Part shown: positions 45,693-56,296 of the stretch, one piece after another
Position numbering within the stretch: position 1 is the first letter of the stretch
Layout: each line of letters begins with the position of its first letter
DNA from: Boletus sp. NGJ
Lineage: Eukaryota; Basidiomycota; Agaricomycetes; Boletales; Boletaceae
Reading direction: 5' to 3'
Assembly (NCBI GenBank): GCA_019096195.1
Contig: JAGTXK010000055.1
Coordinates: forward strand, 496,001 to 560,000
Length of the DNA: 64,000 nt
Translations under genes and position numbers: made by a program
Notes under the pieces: generated by a model
Databases searched by the model: none
Told to the model about the DNA's origin: nothing
The model's input: only the letters and a program-made list of their open reading frames with translations

Positions 45693-46855
45693 CTATTGAA
45701 TAACTCTGATGTCCTCCCATCGCCCTCTATTTAGCTCCAGTAGTAGCGTCCGAGTTACCGGACACGCTCTCAGTCCAATCACCTCCAATCGTCGCAACTT
45801 GGCCCATCCCACCTCCTCCAGTATCGGTCTTCCCCCATCGACGACTTCGAAAGAGTACAACCACGGATTGTAGGACAAGTCCAGGAGGACGAGCAGCGGA
45901 CAGATGGTCGGTAATCGTTGCAGTGGGATTCGATGGGGTATGTTGACGAGTACAAGATGCGTGATCGTCGGCGGGAACGCGAGCACAGTGGCAGCGCTCA
46001 AGGGGCTCGAGAGAACGGCGAGGGAACGCAGCACAAGGGGCTCGTCGTCCCGGGTCTGCACGGCGTCCCACGATCCACCGGACTCACTGTCCCTGTGTTC
46101 CACCGCGTCAGTATCGTCGTGGTGGACGCCGGTGGTAGGGTCGTTCTTCCGGAAGACGCTCCCACGCAAGGTATTGTACGGTCCGACGACGATAAGTTCC
46201 GTGTCGACGTGAGTGGTGCCTTTACAGAGCGCGTCGAGCTCGATCTGGGATAATGGTGCTTGGATCGCTGTGTAGCGGACAAGGGCACGGCGGAGGTGAA
46301 GTGGGATGTAAGGCACGACTTGGGCGAGGTCTGCACCTGGGCAGATAGCTCGGATGAGCTGGAGACAGAGAAGCGTCAGCTGTGGGATTGGGCTAGGGTT
46401 GGGGTAGATCGGGCAGGAACGCGCACTCTCTGATGAATGTGAAGCGGAAACGTCAGTAGAGAATAAAAGGGAGAGTGCGCGCTCCCGCCATGCGGTGGTG
46501 TCGGTAACGACATCGATGTTGGTGGGCAAGGGAGTTGACATTGCAGGCGAGCGCCAGCTCCTGGGAGGGCTGGGACCAGGGACCCAGGATGGACTAGTCG
46601 CTGGCGCGGGTGAGGGGTAGATGAGGTTGACAGGCAACGTCGGTTGGTTGTGGGCATGAGACGAGAGTGAGCCGCTAGGTACAGGCTTGCCCTGCACGTT
46701 CCGTGCGTGTCTGAAGTGCTCGCCTCTGTGGATGGACGACTCTGTGAGATATATATCGACATAGTGAAGAACACCAACCTCAGATTCTGGAGGATGTTAT
46801 TGACCCGTCGCACTGGGACATCGCCCTGACCTGGGACTGTCTTCTGCGGGGCCAT
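45693..46855 (-). CDS. hypothetical protein with C-terminal leucine-rich-repeat-like segment
   Basis: Two exons, 46779..46855 and 45693..46725, give 369 residues. It starts MAPQKTVPGQGDVPVRRVNN, then a Pro/Ser-rich stretch to about residue 95. The rest is ordered: LTLLCLQLIRAICPGADLAQ, PLHLRRALVRYTAIQAPL, and LRR-like strands ITHLVLVNIP, LLVLLDLSYNPWLYSFEVV and LRRLEVIGLRACPVT, ending LELNRGRWEDIRVI. The LxxLxLxxN pattern is clear only once (LLDLSYN), so the LRR call is tentative. I do not recognise the family. The splice join (LR to GEHFRHARN) is supported by phase only. Confidence 0.7.
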
Positions 46856-47174
46856 GGACACCAGGAACCTTGGCAGCGCGGGGGTCAATCGTTAGGCATC
46901 TGTCAGCGAGTCAGTCCGCAAGGTAGTGGCCAACGTTAGTTTAAGCTCAAGCGTGGGTCCATTCACGCGTGCAATGCTTCACAAAGGTCTGAAACGAAAG
47001 AGTTCATACTCGGTTTTGACATAAGGTGCATACATGGCGAAACAGATGCAGGTTGGTGTGAATTCGTGCCAGGCATACCCTCATACAAAGCAACATCCTC
47101 CAACTACACGGCGTGGCTCTCCAGTGCCCACTCCCCAACAACGCAAATCGTCGCAGTGCAACATGGTGGCACGC
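46856..47174. other. intergenic, LRR-like gene promoter and RPL7 3' end
   Basis: 319 bp, both neighbours on the minus strand. No gene recognised. Confidence 0.45.
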
Positions 47175-48360
47175 TCAGTTCATTTGCCGGATAAGCTTGT
47201 TGATGTTGGACTCCCGATCACCAAAGTCACCACCCTGGACGAAGTGCTTGAATTTCCGTGTCCTCCATCCACCAGTGGGGTTCGAGAGCTTAAAAGGCCA
47301 AAGGAAGTTGGATGCCTGACATAGAACGAAATGAGAAAAAAGGTCAATTTCAGCAGTCAATGTACTTACCTGCTTGAAGTTTGGTCCGGCGGTGGCGATT
47401 TCGTGGACAAGGTCCTCGATGCAGAGGATGTCGTACTTGCCAAGCTTTTCCTCGATTATAGCGTTGTTGGTAAGGGGGATGCGTTGCTTGTCGACTTTAC
47501 CGTATCCACGCTTGTAAATCAATTCTCGGATTGATTTGAGGTTGGGCTCGCTAAAGTTTCCGTCAACAAAAGTAACACGATAGCATCGAAATAAAGCCAA
47601 CCCGTATGCAACGTAGGGCTCGATCAACCGCAGCATCTGTTGCGTTGCCTTGGTCACCTTGACGAACACGCCATTATTGATTTGGAGGAGACGAAGTAGT
47701 TGAAGGATTTTGCGGGGTTTGGGCGCAATTTCGTTGATACCACGGATACGGATGACAAAGTAAATTTTGGGTTCGGCAGGGACGTAGAAATCGCCAGATG
47801 CGCGTGCTGCCCTCTTTAGCCGGATCTCCTCCCGCTCCTTTGCGAGGTATTCCTTCACGTAAGACTCGGCCCGCTTGAAGATGACCTTGCGTTTTGCGTG
47901 TGCCGCCTGTGTGAAGTGTTAGGTTGATGGCATACATGTACAGTTGGGAAGCCAAGGTGGAGATATCAGTCCCGAAAGATGGTTAATTTAAGGCAGCACC
48001 GTAGAATAAACCACTAGCCACGATTGTCGATATACATCATGAAAAGAGGAAAAGGCCAATGTTTCCAAGGAAACTTGGACGCACCTTCCGTGCAGCGGCA
48101 GCAGCAACAAGGCGCTCTTCCCGAGCCTTTTCATTTTGCTTGCGCTTTTTGAGAAGGGTCTCCGGGACTTCGATGTCCTGCGGCGGATATGGGGGTCAGA
48201 TCACGTCGGTTGAGGGTCAGATTTTCACTGACCGTGACCGAAGGGACGCTTGTATCGAGTTATCAATCTAACGCGGCCGTTACAAAATTTTAGTACTCAC
48301 GTTGTTGAGGGAGCCATGGAGAGTCTCGAGGGATGGGTTGGTCGGTAGAGTATGGAAACA
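47175..48360 (-). CDS. RPL7: 60S ribosomal protein uL30 (RPL7)
   Basis: Large-subunit ribosomal protein, eukaryotic uL30. Exons 48301..48360 (5' side incomplete), 48085..48177, 47602..47906, 47370..47550 and 47175..47315. Readable from [16 protein letters not shown] through [93 protein letters not shown] and [17 protein letters not shown], ending [13 protein letters not shown]. The family matches nearly residue for residue. The exon with the ATG was not found; it should lie upstream of 48360 and end in phase 0. The 123- and 178-bp introns at 48178..48300 and 47907..48084 are long here, and RPL7 introns carry snoRNAs in yeast. Confidence 0.93.
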
Positions 48361-48404
48361 CTTGCACAGATGCGGTGGCTGACAACTGTACAGTTATTAG
48401 TTCA

Positions 48405-48569
48405 TTATTTCCCACGTCGGCTCGCCGACCGCTTCTTGAGCTTCTTTCCCCTTTTGGATATCACGAACGGCGCCGCCGAAGGGAGCACAGTGTACTCCTC
48501 GCTCTGTTCTAAATGCGTTTTTGCGTCTTCCACGTGCACATTCTCAACCGACGCTTTGCTTCCCCACAT
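48405..48569 (-). CDS. small basic open frame upstream of RPL7, uncertain
   Basis: A 54-codon ATG-to-TAA frame with an acidic front half (VEDAKTHLEQSEEY) and a strikingly basic end (SKRGKKLKKRSASRRGK). It sits on the RPL7 strand just upstream of the first readable RPL7 exon. It could be an upstream ORF, the last exon of a small nuclear or nucleolar protein gene, or chance. No homologue recognised. Confidence 0.3.
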   Translation of the reverse strand: MWGSKASVENVHVEDAKTHLEQSEEYTVLPSAAPFVISKRGKKLKKRSASRRGK

Positions 48570-48735
48570 GATCTCTCAGCGTTCAACCTACACAGCAATC
48601 GCAGGGCACGCGCTCATCAGTCATGATGCTGTGTAAATTTGTCAATGAATCGGCTTTTCGACCCTGGCGGGCGGTCTTTCTTAATATACGGTCAGGGTGT
48701 CGAACCCTACCTTGGTTCTCTTCTTCCCTTCCGCC

Positions 48736-50068
48736 ATGGCGCTGCGTAGAAACCAGCACTGGTCGTCACTCGCAATCCTCGCCACTGGTTTGCTTTCTGT
48801 GGGTCCTACAGGGATTCTCGCTCAAACTACGAATGCTACATGTCAATCCTCCTTCAATTGGGTACGTCGCTCTACCCCATTCCGGGCGCTTCACTCTCAA
48901 AGCGTCTTCGATGACTAGATGGATAATACCTTGAGCCAGAACCCTTGTCTTATTTCAGCATATCTACAAGCCGCGTGCAATGGTGGCCGTACGTTCCTTT
49001 CTTATGAAGCCTCACTCCTTCAAATCTCTAATATTTAACAAGAATTTACCGTCGAAGCTCTCCCACCCAACTCTCACTATACCGGTCCCTATGTGTATGA
49101 AGCGAACGAATGTCAATGTAGCTCTGTCACGTACAACACCATAAGTGCTTGTGGTATCTGCCAGGGCGGTACAATTATCACGTAATGTGAACTCTTGGGA
49201 ACGCCTCTTGCACACTCTCATCTTTCATTATTAGTTGGTCCGCGTGGGACACCAATTGCTCGGTTATTTATCCGGGAGTGTATGTTTTCACATACTGTGC
49301 AACCCGCATGAAGCTAACCATTCCAACAGCTTCCTGCCGGGTATTCCTACAGGTACAACAGTGCCAGCATGGGCGTTTCAAGACGTGACGGTATGCACCC
49401 CTTGCATTGTACATCTGCTGGCACTGTGCTGAGGGTTCTTTTCTAGACAAGCAATTTGTTCAACGCAACGCTTGCTCAATCTGTTGGCGGTAAGTTACCA
49501 TTTATATAGCCGCTGCATGCAGCACTCAGATCGTTCAGATGCTCCCGAGTCGACTGCAAGTAGCGTCCAATCCACCGGTTCTGTCGTGGCAACGCCAACT
49601 GTGTCAGCACCTCTTACTGGGTCACCTTCAACCTCAAGCACCGCAAGCCCAATGTCTTCGAGTAACACCGGTGCGATAGCTGGAGGTGTTGTTGGTGGTG
49701 TCGTCGGAGTTGCACTGATCGCTGGAGTTGTTGTCTTCTTCGTCATGAGGAGGAAGCGTTCCCAAAGCCCGCCACTGGCAGAGTTTGCTGGTCGCCCGAC
49801 GTCATCTGTCTATCCTTCCCCTGGTTATACAGACGTTACTGCTTTCGCTCCCCAAATGGCACAACCCAAGCTTTATGTAAGTGGAGCGAATCCCTTAAAG
49901 ACTTGTCGTCTTACAATATTACAGGACCCGTCTGATCCCAGTACATTCCCTACTTCTCCGCCTCCGACCACGATTGGTGGATCATCGAACAACATCCAGA
50001 ATCCCACTCTCAATTATTCCTCTCAATCAGTGCATCCCGGGTACTACAGTGGCGCGCCGGAAATATAA
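48736..50068 (+). CDS. surface-protein paralogue A: signal peptide, Cys-rich ectodomain, Ser/Thr stalk, TM, short tail
   Basis: Eight exons (48736..48861, 48919..48988, 49043..49181, 49235..49279, 49330..49390, 49447..49489, 49539..49876, 49925..50068) give 321 residues. A signal peptide (WSSLAILATGLLSVGPTGIL) is followed by a Cys-rich ectodomain with CQSSFNW, LSQNPCLISAYLQAACNGG, NECQCSSVTYNTISACGIC and DTNCSVIYPG, then FLPGIPTGTTVPAWAFQDV. The stalk is Ser/Thr-rich. A single membrane helix (GGVVGGVVGVALIAGVVVFF) is capped by MRRKRS. The cytosolic tail ends HPGYYSGAPEI. The design recalls Mid2/Wsc-type wall sensors, but I recognise no named family. Paralogues B and C lie 4-8 kb away on the other strand. 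Confidence 0.85.
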
Positions 50069-50880
50069 GGACAGAGGATTATCGTTTCGGGCTTACAAGG
50101 TTCACCCCATGCATCTCGATAACACTACCTTGCATCACGGTATGTGGTTACTCTCCCACACATAAACATGCATAGCTTCTCTTTAAGACTTCGGATTGGA
50201 GATTGAGTACTTGAATTCTGTCATCTCTGTGCATGGTTTATAATGATTATTTGATATTTTCGCCAGCTCCAATCTGGCATGCACGGACGGATGGACCACT
50301 ACGTATCATACAATGTCAACAGATGTTACATTGTTACGGAAAATCTCGTCGAGTTGTATATATATACCAGCCATTCGGATTGATCTTGTCGGTACACCAG
50401 GTGACCGACGGCACCCACGGAAGAGCTAGGATGATCGGCCAAAGGGTGCACCGTGCAGTCTTTTCTGAGGCACTAATCGATCGGATTGCCAGAGACGTAG
50501 GACAATCGAGCATATGGTAGACCAGCACCTGGAAGTTGTTAAAAGATGGAGAAACAGGTCACACGGTAGGTTGAAAAAAAAAAAAGCTGACTTTAGGGCG
50601 GGCTCCTTGTGACTTTGCTTAGATATCGAGATATTCAAGTTATGGCATTTCGTACTCATCATGATGTTGGTGGTCCTCACACGATAAGAATATCATCACT
50701 CACGGCAAGGACGGGATACCCAGATAGTATTGATAAATCGCATTGCGCGAGGGTCACGAGCAGCTGCGGATGGTTTCATATCTCACCCTCTTAGTCAACC
50801 GCGTCGCATATTTAAATCGGCGTGGGCATGCGGGATGGTCACATCCACGAGCACACCCGACCCGTTATCTCGTCCCCAGA
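50069..50880. other. intergenic, no gene recognised
   Basis: 812 bp between paralogue A and the aldo/keto reductase. A 95-codon frame at 50233-50520 has no motif. A-run at about 50574-50584. Confidence 0.45.
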
Positions 50881-51888
50881 ATGCCCGTCTCTACATTAGC
50901 TTTGAACGATGGCACCCAGACACCTTGGATAGCCTTCGGGACAGGAACTGCGTTTTACAACAAGGACGCTGCAAAAGCGGTCACCGTCGCCATTCAGAAC
51001 GGATTCACACACCTTGATGGAGCACAGGCTTACGGGAACGAGACCACACTTGGGGAAGGCATCGTTGCATCGGGCGTGCCGCGATCAGAACTATACATCA
51101 CAACGAAACTTGGAACCTTGGGACCGGGAGAAACTCCAAAAAGTTTGCTGGAGGAATCCTTGAAGAAGCTCGGAGTGGCGTACGTAGATCTGTACTTGGT
51201 TCACCAAGCAAACCAGCATGTGGGCAAGCTGAAGCAAGTCTGGAAAGGCATGGAGGAAGCCAAGAACGCGGGCTTGACCAGGTCTATTGGTGTCTCCAAC
51301 TTCACAGCAGATCACCTCAGAGATATCCTTGAAGTAGCCACTATTCCCCCGGCTGTAAACCAGGTAGGGATACTCCACTCCACTTGGGGGTGCGCTTCAG
51401 TTTATCACTGGTCTCGGAACAGGTTGAAGCCCACCCATATGTGTGGGAAGCTCTCGGACCCAACCTCGCAATTCACGAACAATATGACATCATAACCTCC
51501 TCCTACGGAGGCCTGTCGCCCCTTTTCCGCGCCAAAGGTGGTCCTCTTGACCCAGTCATCGAACAAATCCGCGTACGCCTGGAAACCACTCGAGGAGCTC
51601 CTGTGTCCGATGGTCAGGTGCTCAACAAGTGGCTCAAGCAGAAGAACGTGCTTGTTGTGACGTGAGTTGATTCTGTTTCAATTTCACCTGTAGTACCGGC
51701 CTGAGTGGTCTCTGTTAGCACATCATCCAAAGCCGAACGTATCAGGGAATACATCGACACGGAGAACATACCCGAGCTGACTACACAAGAGGTTGAGCTC
51801 ATAGACACTACCGGAGCGAAATTGCACAAGAGATTCTTCGTACGTCCTTCCGCATATAAGGTTTTTCATCATTGATCCACTGTAGTAA
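50881..51888 (+). CDS. aldo/keto reductase
   Basis: NAD(P)H-dependent reductase of carbonyls, TIM-barrel fold, cytosolic. Exons 50881..51363, 51423..51661 and 51719..51839 give about 281 residues. Start MPVSTLALNDGTQTPWIAFG was preferred over an in-frame GC-rich extension because it opens the family's first strand. The catalytic tetrad is present: Asp and Tyr in HLDGAQAYGNE, Lys in ITTKLG, His in DLYLVHQ. The phosphate/cofactor region is VTTSSKAERI. GVSNFTADHL is the family's conserved loop. The end is ambiguous: either spliced to a TAA at 51886-51888 right after the last exon, or read through to a TGA at about 51873-51875. It lies between members of the surface-protein family with no evident link. 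Confidence 0.88.
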
Positions 51889-53840
51889 AGCCCGGCAACT
51901 GGCCACCCGAATGATTCAAAGAACGAGGAGTGAGAAGCAGTCTATGACAACGATTAGTCAATGTGTAGATAAAATTGTAAGGTACTTCTGGTTGGTGGGG
52001 CATAGAATGGTGTTATACTGGGACATGAATGCGTGAGCGATGTTGAGGGAACGTCTGGGTTAAGTGGAACAAAATCAAGTAATTCGCGTTTCCCGTGGTT
52101 GCTTGTTTGGCATTCCTGGTCATCGACGGCACATACCTGATCTATACAACCCAAGCAGAAACCGAGGAAACAAGGTCCGACACGCCAATGGTGGGTTCCA
52201 GCTGCTGGAACGGACTTGTCCCGAGACTTGAAATGCTTGAAAGTCAAGATCCACTGGCAGGAATTTCACTAGTAGCTAAGCACCTGCCAGCATGATGCAT
52301 CGCACGACAAACCGAACAGATTCTGGCAGCAGTCATCATTGCACACCGTGATATTCTGCCTCGTATACGTGTTTCTTCATGATATCCGCACGCGCACATT
52401 TCTGCAAGGTTTGTATATGCTCTCGCTCTTTCACCCCCAGACGATACAGCAACGAAAGTACTAAATTGTTCTCTCCGTATCCACGCCTGCTGGGCAGTCA
52501 GAGCAAGGCTGCTCGTGGCGAGAAAATTCGGTCATACATATGATAACCTCATAGGTCCTCTGCTCGACAGTCCATCAACCTCCAGGTTAATCATGAGAAT
52601 CAAAACTTGAAGTCTTCAAGTTCCCATTAGCTACGAATTCGTTTGGGAGGACGTACGCCGAACAACTATGACGGATCTCGATCAACCGTGGCGCGCCTCG
52701 AGGGTTCGTAGGAGGACTTCAAGTTCCAATCTACGAGTAGCATGCCGACTCCAAGGTGGTTTGTCTTTTTGCAATGCCGTTCCGCACGGCTACTATTCTA
52801 ACGTTCCTCGTTGCCAGTACATAGTACCAGATCCATACGACCTGAACGGAAGTGAAGAAATAGGCAATGCAGGGTCGATATTCTCGAGCCAATAGACGGA
52901 GACGCGACAGCCTTTTGGTTCTCAGCGTGGCGTGTGCAAGAGACAAGCTGACGCGCTTGAAGGTTGAAATTCCGGACTGTCGTCGTGTTCGGAGATCGCG
53001 GCTACATGGAGACAGCGACTGGATGTATCGGAGCCGGTGATCCGGGGTGACTGTTGGGCATCTAGCGCTGCTCGGGTTGTAAGTCCAGTTATGATACCCT
53101 CCGAAAGCTAGCCAGCCTGGGAAATTCTACAGCTGAGTCAGGGTTTTACGATGACCGTCGACAAGGCCTGCTGTAACTAATATCAGCGACCCCGATTATC
53201 TAGAGAGAGGATGCGACGCGTGCTGCCGCGATTGGGATCACCACTCACTTCTCCGCTACGTGGATACTATAAGGAGTGCCAACAGAACTATCCAAAGCAT
53301 TTCATGGAGTCGCGTCTATCCTTTTGGTGTTTCCGGATCTCCTTTTGAACCGACAAGGTCTTGATTACCGCTGAGATGGTCAGTTAATCGCACTGTGTTT
53401 GCCGCCTGAGAGATGTGATCGCAAACCAGTCATTGACTACCATTTGTCGTTCGGCCCATTGAACCTATTGTCACTGTGAGTGGAGCATTCCTGATTAACG
53501 ATATCGCCCATAACCACATAACCGTCGTAACTGACCCATCTTATGGGCCTTAGACCACTCGGACACACCTCTCGTGCTCGCTGCTTACTACGGAAGCTTT
53601 ACTGTAGACGATCTCGTCAGGTATATTTGGTAGACCGACATGTCAGTAAATAATTACCCCGTCGTATTAAGTACCAGGTATGCCGACGGGCTTAATTGGC
53701 CATGTCCCAAAGAGAAAGCACACAAAACATGTGTACATGTAACCACAAACCATGATACAACCTAGTTGGCACCAGGTGCTACCAGTGATAAATAGGAAAA
53801 GGCCAAACCGGCCTAAAGTCCGACACGAGACTCGCTGCCC
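51889..53840. other. gene-poor region with part of a duplicated flank
   Basis: Almost 2 kb without a recognisable gene, the largest gap in the window. Small frames (51954-52247 minus, 52668-52895 plus) have no motif. From about 53290 onward the sequence is a diverged copy of the region downstream of paralogue C (see the duplication entry). Confidence 0.55.
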
Positions 53841-55113
53841 TTAGAGTTCCGGCATGCCAGTGTAGTGCCCGCCAAGATGTGTTGGGATGGAGTGATTAGT
53901 GGTGCGATCATGGTCATTGTTTGATGATTCAGTCATAATAGTCATTGGAGGCACAGAAGAAGGGAATGTACTGGGATCAGATGGGTCCTGGAATACTGTC
54001 AGACACCAAGTCTTTGAAGATGAGTTTTTTCACTTACATAAAGCTTGGGTCGTTCCGTTTGGGGAAAGAGAGGAATGGAGTCCGTATAATCAGGGGGCAG
54101 ATCGGGCGCGGGAGGTGCCGTTGGCAGTGTTTGAGAGGGCTTCTTCCTCCTCAAAAGGATGACAATTGCAACGATCAGTGCGAGTCCGACGACACCACCA
54201 ACAGCTCCGGCGATCACCGTGGTGTTTGGACTGCTACTCGAGGATGTTTGGGCTGAGGCTGATGCTGAGTTGGTAAGTGATGCTGAAGCAAGAGTTGATG
54301 TTGCGGCAAGAGAGCTGGTGGATTGAACATGAGTTCCAGTCGACTCAGGATTATCTGAACGATCCGATGAGCACTACAGTGTGGCAGCCAAGAAAATGGA
54401 AACATACCGCCAACAGACTGAGCAAGCGTTACGTTGAATATATAACCTACCTCTGCCATGTTTTGAAACGCCCAAGCTGGGACCACTGTACCAGGAGGGA
54501 TGCCCGGCAGGAAGCTGTTGGAATGGTGAACTTCATGAGAACTGCACGGTACGTGACAACATACAATCCAACAGAGAGTGATGTGCAGTTGTAGCTCCAC
54601 CCATCCCAACTGATGGTGAAAGATGATCGATGAGGGCATACGAACGATGTTTCGCGGGAATTCACATTACCCGACAAATCCATGGTTCTGGCAGGCACCA
54701 CAAGCACTCATGGTGCAGTATGTGACAGTGCTACATTGACAATCATTTTGTTCGCCTACATTGGGGCCGGTATAGTATGTGTTGTTTGGAAGGGGATTGA
54801 CAGTAAATTCTTGATGAACATCAGACAAGCATGACACAGGAGGGCAAAATGGATTGAACGTACGGTTATTGTTGCACACGCTTTGCAGATATGCTGAGAC
54901 AATACAGGGGTTTTGGCCCAAGCTGTTGCCCATCTGCGAAGAGACTTTGGGAGTGAGATACCCTTCTTAGGGTAAAAAGCGACGTACCCAATTGAACGCG
55001 GATCCACAAACAACGGGCGAAGTTTGAGCAAGAATGCCCCCGGGACCTACAGAAAGCAGCCCAGCGGCGACGAACGCGAGTGGCGGCCTGTGCAGGTCCC
55101 TCCGTAGCACCAT
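53841..55113 (-). CDS. surface-protein paralogue B
   Basis: Seven exons (54988..55113, 54864..54933, 54671..54809, 54565..54609, 54408..54514, 54038..54354, 53841..53987) give 316 residues, with the same architecture and intron phases as A and C. Ectodomain marks: SPVVCGSAFNW, LGQNPCIVSAYLQSVCNNN, NDCQCSTVTYCTMSACGACQ, FFLPGIPPGTVVPAWAFQ. The stalk is short, then GAVGGVVGLALIVAIVILL and RRKKPS. The tail starts DPSDPSTFPSS and ends HLGGHYTGMPEL. One intron that A and C both have is exactly absent here: the coding text runs NMAEVGYIFN without a break at 54451. Divergent sequence but no stop or frame break, so probably expressed. Confidence 0.85.
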
Positions 55114-56296
55114 AGTCAGCGAGAGAAACAGAAACAGAAGCAGGTTTCAAAACCTGACAGCTCTACAATCTTAGCCCGCCAGGCTGTGGGCCACGTTCCT
55201 GATGGCAAGTCGTTACCAGGTAGCGGTACAACAAGCACAGAGGGGGTAATGAGAAGACTGAGCGTTACAGTATCGACCCGGGACTGTGTACAAGTAAGAA
55301 CGCACTTGAACGTTGTATCGTGCTCATGCAGCATGGCGCCACGGTCCTGGCCCACTCACACCTGTAAATGGCACGTCAGTAATGTCCTTTAGGCTCCACC
55401 ACTCGCGACGCTCTGTCCGACGTGCCGAGATGCCGACGAGCGAGCCAGGTAGCACCGCACGTCAAAACGACGCTGAGGGTTTTGCTAATTCGTGTCTGCC
55501 AAATTAGTTGCGTTCATCCGCTCGCTGTTCGTCGTCATGATATGCACCATCACGGCCGGCCTGATCAGTGTCTGCTCGTACATTCGCGCAGTATGTTTTG
55601 CTCAAGTTGGTCGTGTCAAGTCGTTTCCATTCACGATCGCTCTCGAATCGTCCTTGCATATCGTAAAATCGCTCGGTGAAAAGTCGGTTCCATGGTTATA
55701 TATGCACCCGTACTGTAACAGTTGACATCTGACGGACACAAGATCTATGTTTTATTCGAAACTTCCATATGGCTGGGCTGGGGCCATCAGCAAAAATGGA
55801 GAACTCTATATTGTACAATGTAGTAACAATTGCATTGAGGTCATAGTACTAAGGAGTTCCAGCCGACTGTCCAAAGTATTTCATGGAGTCGTGTCCATCC
55901 TTTTGGTGTTTCCGGATCTCCTTTTGAACCGACAAGATCTTGATCGCTGCACAGTTAGATGGTCAGGTAATCGTGCTGGGTCTGCCGCCAGATCTATAAC
56001 TGTCGTAACCGACCCATCCTATGGGCCTTAGACCACTCGGACACACCTTTCGCGCTCGCTGCTTACTACGGAGGCTTCACTGTAGACGATCCCTATTTGG
56101 TAGACATGGCAATAAATAGTTTCCACTGCATTAAGTACCAGCCATACGGCTCAGATCAGATGGCCACAAAGAGACAATATGCAAATCATACACACACATG
56201 TGAAATAGTAACCGCACACCACGATACAGGTGCAATCGAGATGGTGATACATATGAAAGGTCAAACGATCCGAAGTCCGATACGAGAATATCTGCC
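55114..56296. other. spacer between paralogues B and C
   Basis: 1.18 kb. The first about 360 bp are the upstream flank of B (duplicated before C) and the last about 450 bp the downstream flank of C (duplicated after B). In the unique part, a 77-codon frame at 55492-55725 opens with a hydrophobic stretch (LFVVMICTITAGLISVC) but has no known motif. Confidence 0.5.

Noticed and set aside
48694-48710. T-arm-like GGGTTCGACACCC on the minus strand, suggesting a tRNA
   Set aside because: No matching acceptor, D or anticodon arm at the right distance; it lies in the promoter of paralogue A.
52668-52895. 75-codon plus-strand frame in the gene-poor gap
   Set aside because: No motif and no neighbouring exon; could not be distinguished from chance.
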